DNA from: Lachnospiraceae bacterium
Lineage (GTDB): Bacteria; Bacillota; Clostridia; Lachnospirales; Lachnospiraceae
Direction: 5' to 3'
Length of the DNA: 46,543 bases
NCBI GenBank assembly: GCA_017440045.1
Contig: JAFSIA010000020.1
Span: 1 to 46,543 of the forward strand
Both the position numbers and the translations under genes were made by a program. The notes under the pieces were generated by a model. It did not search any database and had not been told where the DNA came from. It was given only the letters and a program-made list of their open reading frames with translations. Shown in pieces: positions 44,458-46,543 of the stretch; the first letter of the stretch is position 1; each line of letters starts with the position of its first letter.

Positions 44458-44634
44458 ACAAACACCTCGACTTTCTATATTTCAGCAACTTTTGCTACAA
44501 TTATCACCATCTTACACAAATTAGCATATATTTGTTTACGAAATGTTAAAACGAACAATCACCTTCTTTTTTAGTCCTATATTAATATAGCGTTTCAATT
44601 TTAAAATTTGGACAAAAAATTTTATATAAAGAGT
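44458..44634. other. Divergent intergenic region with a 14-bp palindrome
   Basis: AT-rich DNA between the response-regulator gene (minus) and the small gene (plus). It holds the perfect palindrome CTATATTAATATAG (44577-44590). A clear housekeeping promoter for the two-component unit could not be picked with confidence. Confidence 0.4.
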
Positions 44635-44661
44635 TAACTATAGCAGACTTTCTTCCGATAT
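44635..44661 (+). promoter_or_regulatory. Sigma-28-like promoter of the small protein gene
   Basis: TAAC (44635-44638), a spacer of exactly 15 bp and TCCGATAT (44654-44661) fit the SigD pattern TAAA-N15-GCCGATAT with one mismatch in each box. Transcription would start near 44669. Confidence 0.65.
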
Positions 44662-44726
44662 AGTAAATAGGTACCAGTAATTTATTTTTTTAGGTCACGT
44701 TCGAAATATGCAACCAGGGAGGGATT

Positions 44727-44984
44727 ATTGCAGTAAACGGATTTTACAACGATTTCAATGTAGCCCCAATACAGATGGTAACCATAGTCTCAACACTTAA
44801 ACGCGAAAAAAGAAACACAGATCAGCAGGAACTCTATTACAAAAAAAGTAATACAGATTTTGCTGGTGAGTTAGAAAAAGCTATGGACGATTTAGCTCCA
44901 ACTGACATCCATACTGTTACCTACAATTCAAAAAGTCAGTTACAGCCTTTCTTTTACGCTAAGAGAAGAGAATATACCATCTAA
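44727..44984 (+). CDS. Small protein of unknown function with non-canonical start
   Basis: The frame stays open from a TAG at 44691 to 44984. Its first ATG (44775) has no ribosome site, while AGGGAGG (44716-44722) stands four bases before an ATT at 44727; starting there gives 85 residues beginning [I/M]AVNGFYNDFNVAPIQ. The protein is soluble, charged in the middle (LKREKRNTDQQELYYKKS) and ends KRREYTI, with DIHTVTYNSKSQLQPF near the end. I do not recognise the family. The sigma-28-like promoter suggests a motility-linked role. Confidence 0.6.
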   Translation: MAVNGFYNDFNVAPIQMVTIVSTLKREKRNTDQQELYYKKSNTDFAGELEKAMDDLAPTDIHTVTYNSKSQLQPFFYAKRREYTI

Positions 44985-44987
44985 GTA

Positions 44988-45014
44988 TATCGTAGTTACA
45001 AAACAACTTCGATT
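44988..45014. repeat. 27-bp palindromic repeat, copy 4
   Basis: ATCGTAGTT and AACTTCGAT arms around a worn centre; outer bases match copies 1 and 3. It lies just after the stop of the small gene. Confidence 0.72.
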
Positions 45015-45021
45015 ACTCACC

Positions 45022-45063
45022 AAAATAGGCGCACACTTAGAATAATAAGTGTACGCCTATTTT
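45022..45063. terminator. Bidirectional intrinsic terminator
   Basis: Arms of 18 bases (AAAATAGGCG plus ACACTTA, one mismatch) around a 6-base loop, with A/T runs on both sides. It can end the small plus-strand gene and the minus-strand surface-protein gene, and it marks the change of composition to the right. Confidence 0.8.
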
Positions 45064-45117
45064 ATATCCGCTTTGCTATCTATACTATATACTTGCCCAT
45101 ATTCTGCGATTACTTGT

Positions 45118-46345
45118 TTAGTTCTTTGATTTTTTCTTTTTTATGATTACAAAAACAGCAGAAGCACTTACAAGAAGTACAGCAGCAATTGAAATCCACA
45201 GCCAAGTCAGGTTGTTGGAATCAACCTTTACATCGGTATCATCTGCGCCGCCGACATTAGAGATACTTGATGAGTCGGTCATGATTACCTTAATTTCCGA
45301 TTCTTGCGCCTCTCTAACAGCATACACAGCGAAGGGCGAGAAATGGTAGGTTAAAAATGTTGTATAGAGTTGTGATTTATCCTCAGATAGGCTTACTTCA
45401 CCAAAAGCGAGATCTGCTACATTCAAGTTCGTGTAATCGTCATCAGAAAAATGCAATGCTATATATTGCATTTCGTCCGTGTCATCAAACAGCGATGGTG
45501 ACAAGTCTAATGTTCTAAGATCAAATGTCTGCGAAACTGTACCAATTTTCTCTCTTTTGCCATCGTTATCCGTAAAAAGTGCTTCACCAGTGCCCGACCG
45601 CAGCGTAATATCATTTGCTCCAATCAAATAAAAATCGTACTTTTTACCGGGCTTCAAATTGAATTCATCAAGATTAATATCAGGAGTAACAGAACCGAGA
45701 TATCTTGAACCCATAGTGGACGCTTTGGTTGGAGTAAGATCATCGTAAAGCTCAATCAGACCTTCATTAATCATTCCTGCCGGTTTTCCTTCATGATATA
45801 AAATCATCATGTGAGTGCCATCCACATTTGTGTAGGAAACCGGAGTATTATAAAGGACTCCATCTATACGAATAAACTCATCATCTGTCTGTTTAAGATT
45901 TGTCCGAAATCCGTCTTTCTCCTTGAACTGCGATGTTAACATATCGAAGTCACGCATCACGCCGTCTGACAAGCTGATCATCGGAAGCACAGAGCCTTCT
46001 CCGTCATATTTGCCGATACAATATTTTTCACCATCAATCAAGACAAATTCGCCGGAACGATATTCCGTGCCATTGGTATGGGTATAAATAGCATCTGCAA
46101 GCACTGATGAGCCAAAGTGATTTGCAGAAATAGTTTTCTCCGGTTCAAGTATAGAAAGGATGGGGTCAAGCCCGATCTTTTGATTAGTAACCTCGACAGA
46201 AGCATCCTCAGGAACAATTATCCCTTCTGCAGGGTGAAATGTGACATTTTCCACCCCGGCATTCTCATCAATCTTTACAGCAACCGCATTCAACCTTTGA
46301 ACTGTTTTGCCTTCTGCAATCTTCTCGCCACAGCCTTTACAGTAA
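45118..46345 (-). CDS. Cell-surface protein with C-terminal membrane anchor, 5' truncated
   Basis: The C-terminus has a membrane helix (TWLWISIAAVLLVSASAVFVI) and a KKKKSKN tail, a membrane-anchored surface protein without an LPxTG motif. The large outer part is acidic and of unknown fold; a CxxC pair (YCKGCGEKI) near the visible N-terminus looks like half a zinc-ribbon as found in exported repeat proteins. No start or signal peptide is seen. An ATG at 46404 opens the frame, but the added residues are the antisense of the neighbouring decarboxylase gene, so the true N-terminus is missing. Confidence 0.7.
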
Positions 46346-46543
46346 GTCGAGCCCCTGCTGATGGTAGGCATCGCATTCGGCTGTCTGCTGTCTAACCTGC
46401 CCATGGGCGGCCTGTTCCACCAGGAACTGTGGGATGCATTTATGAATCCCGACAGCCCTGTTTACCACTCCTACGGTGAGATCCTCCGCGAGGGTGGTCT
46501 GCTGGACTTCTTCTATATCGGCGTTAAGACCTCCATTTATCCC
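46346..46543 (+). CDS. Decarboxylase beta subunit (OadB/GcdB-like), internal fragment
   Basis: From 46349 the frame reads EPLLMVGIAFGCLLSNLPMG, then GLFHQELWDAF and, at the end, GGLLDFFYIGVKTSIYP, which match the sodium-pumping decarboxylase beta subunit near its N-terminal third. No start codon, promoter or ribosome site exists; an in-frame TAA lies just upstream at 46343-46345. The codons are clearly GC-richer than those of the flagellar genes. The fragment runs off the right edge. It belongs to another locus or organism. Confidence 0.75.

Noticed and set aside
44708-44800. Reading the small gene from ATG 44708 through a one-base deletion in GGGAGGG
   Set aside because: It would place the good ribosome site inside the gene and lacks a ribosome site of its own; an ATT start or decayed start explains the data more simply, though sequencing error is not excluded.
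1-46543. CRISPR arrays, tRNA or rRNA genes, insertion sequences or prophage genes
   Set aside because: No regularly spaced repeats, tRNA-like folds, transposase or phage structural genes were seen; the XRE/S24-like gene stands alone.

Overview
The window looks like a chromosome fragment of a motile, AT-rich, Gram-positive anaerobe of the class Clostridia, most likely family Lachnospiraceae. This rests on the fla/che-type flagellar operon, a CodY gene directly ahead of flgB, a FliY with a CheC-like part, strong AGGAGG-type ribosome sites, many GTG/TTG starts and an AT-rich composition. The genus cannot be fixed from the sequence alone.

Region 1 (1-22332, all on the minus strand) is one long flagellar cluster. 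Read in the direction of transcription it runs flgB, flgC, fliE, fliF, fliG, fliH, fliI, fliJ, ylxF-like, fliK, flgD, a TIGR02530-type gene, flgE, then a terminator and a fresh promoter, then motA, motB, fliL, fliM, fliY, cheY, fliO, fliP, fliQ, fliR, flhB, flhA and the start of flhF, cut by the window edge. Together they encode the rod, MS ring, switch, ATPase complex, hook tools, stator and type III export gate. A sigma-A-like promoter precedes flgB, a second precedes motA, and a clear sigma-28 (SigD/FliA) promoter precedes fliK.

Region 2 (22644-28358, minus) holds codY, topA, dprA and a comM/yifB-type ATPase gene, a shortened form of the B. subtilis dprA-topA-...-codY-flgB order. Region 3 (28578-34985, minus) holds asnA, a J-domain protein, a eukaryotic-type hisA, metY, an M16 peptidase and a PAS-GGDEF protein whose signature is degenerate (YADIF). 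The last gene has a structured leader and lies opposite an XRE/S24-like regulator (plus strand, 35299-36009); matching sequence repeats sit beside both promoters.

Region 4 (36016-44457, minus) carries pyrF, trkH, trkA, a TrpB2-type tryptophan synthase beta chain, sfsA, a polytopic membrane protein, a histidine kinase and an OmpR-type regulator. Facing this unit, on the plus strand, is a small protein gene behind a good sigma-28 promoter but without an ATG/GTG/TTG start. A 27-bp palindromic repeat occurs at least four times between genes from 28471 to 45014.

Region 5 (45064-46543) differs in composition. A 5'-truncated cell-surface protein gene (minus) meets, head to head near 46346, an internal GC-richer piece of a decarboxylase beta-subunit (OadB/GcdB-type) gene on the plus strand. 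Two genes that both lack their 5' ends meeting at one point indicate a rearrangement or, more likely, an assembly chimera at the contig end.
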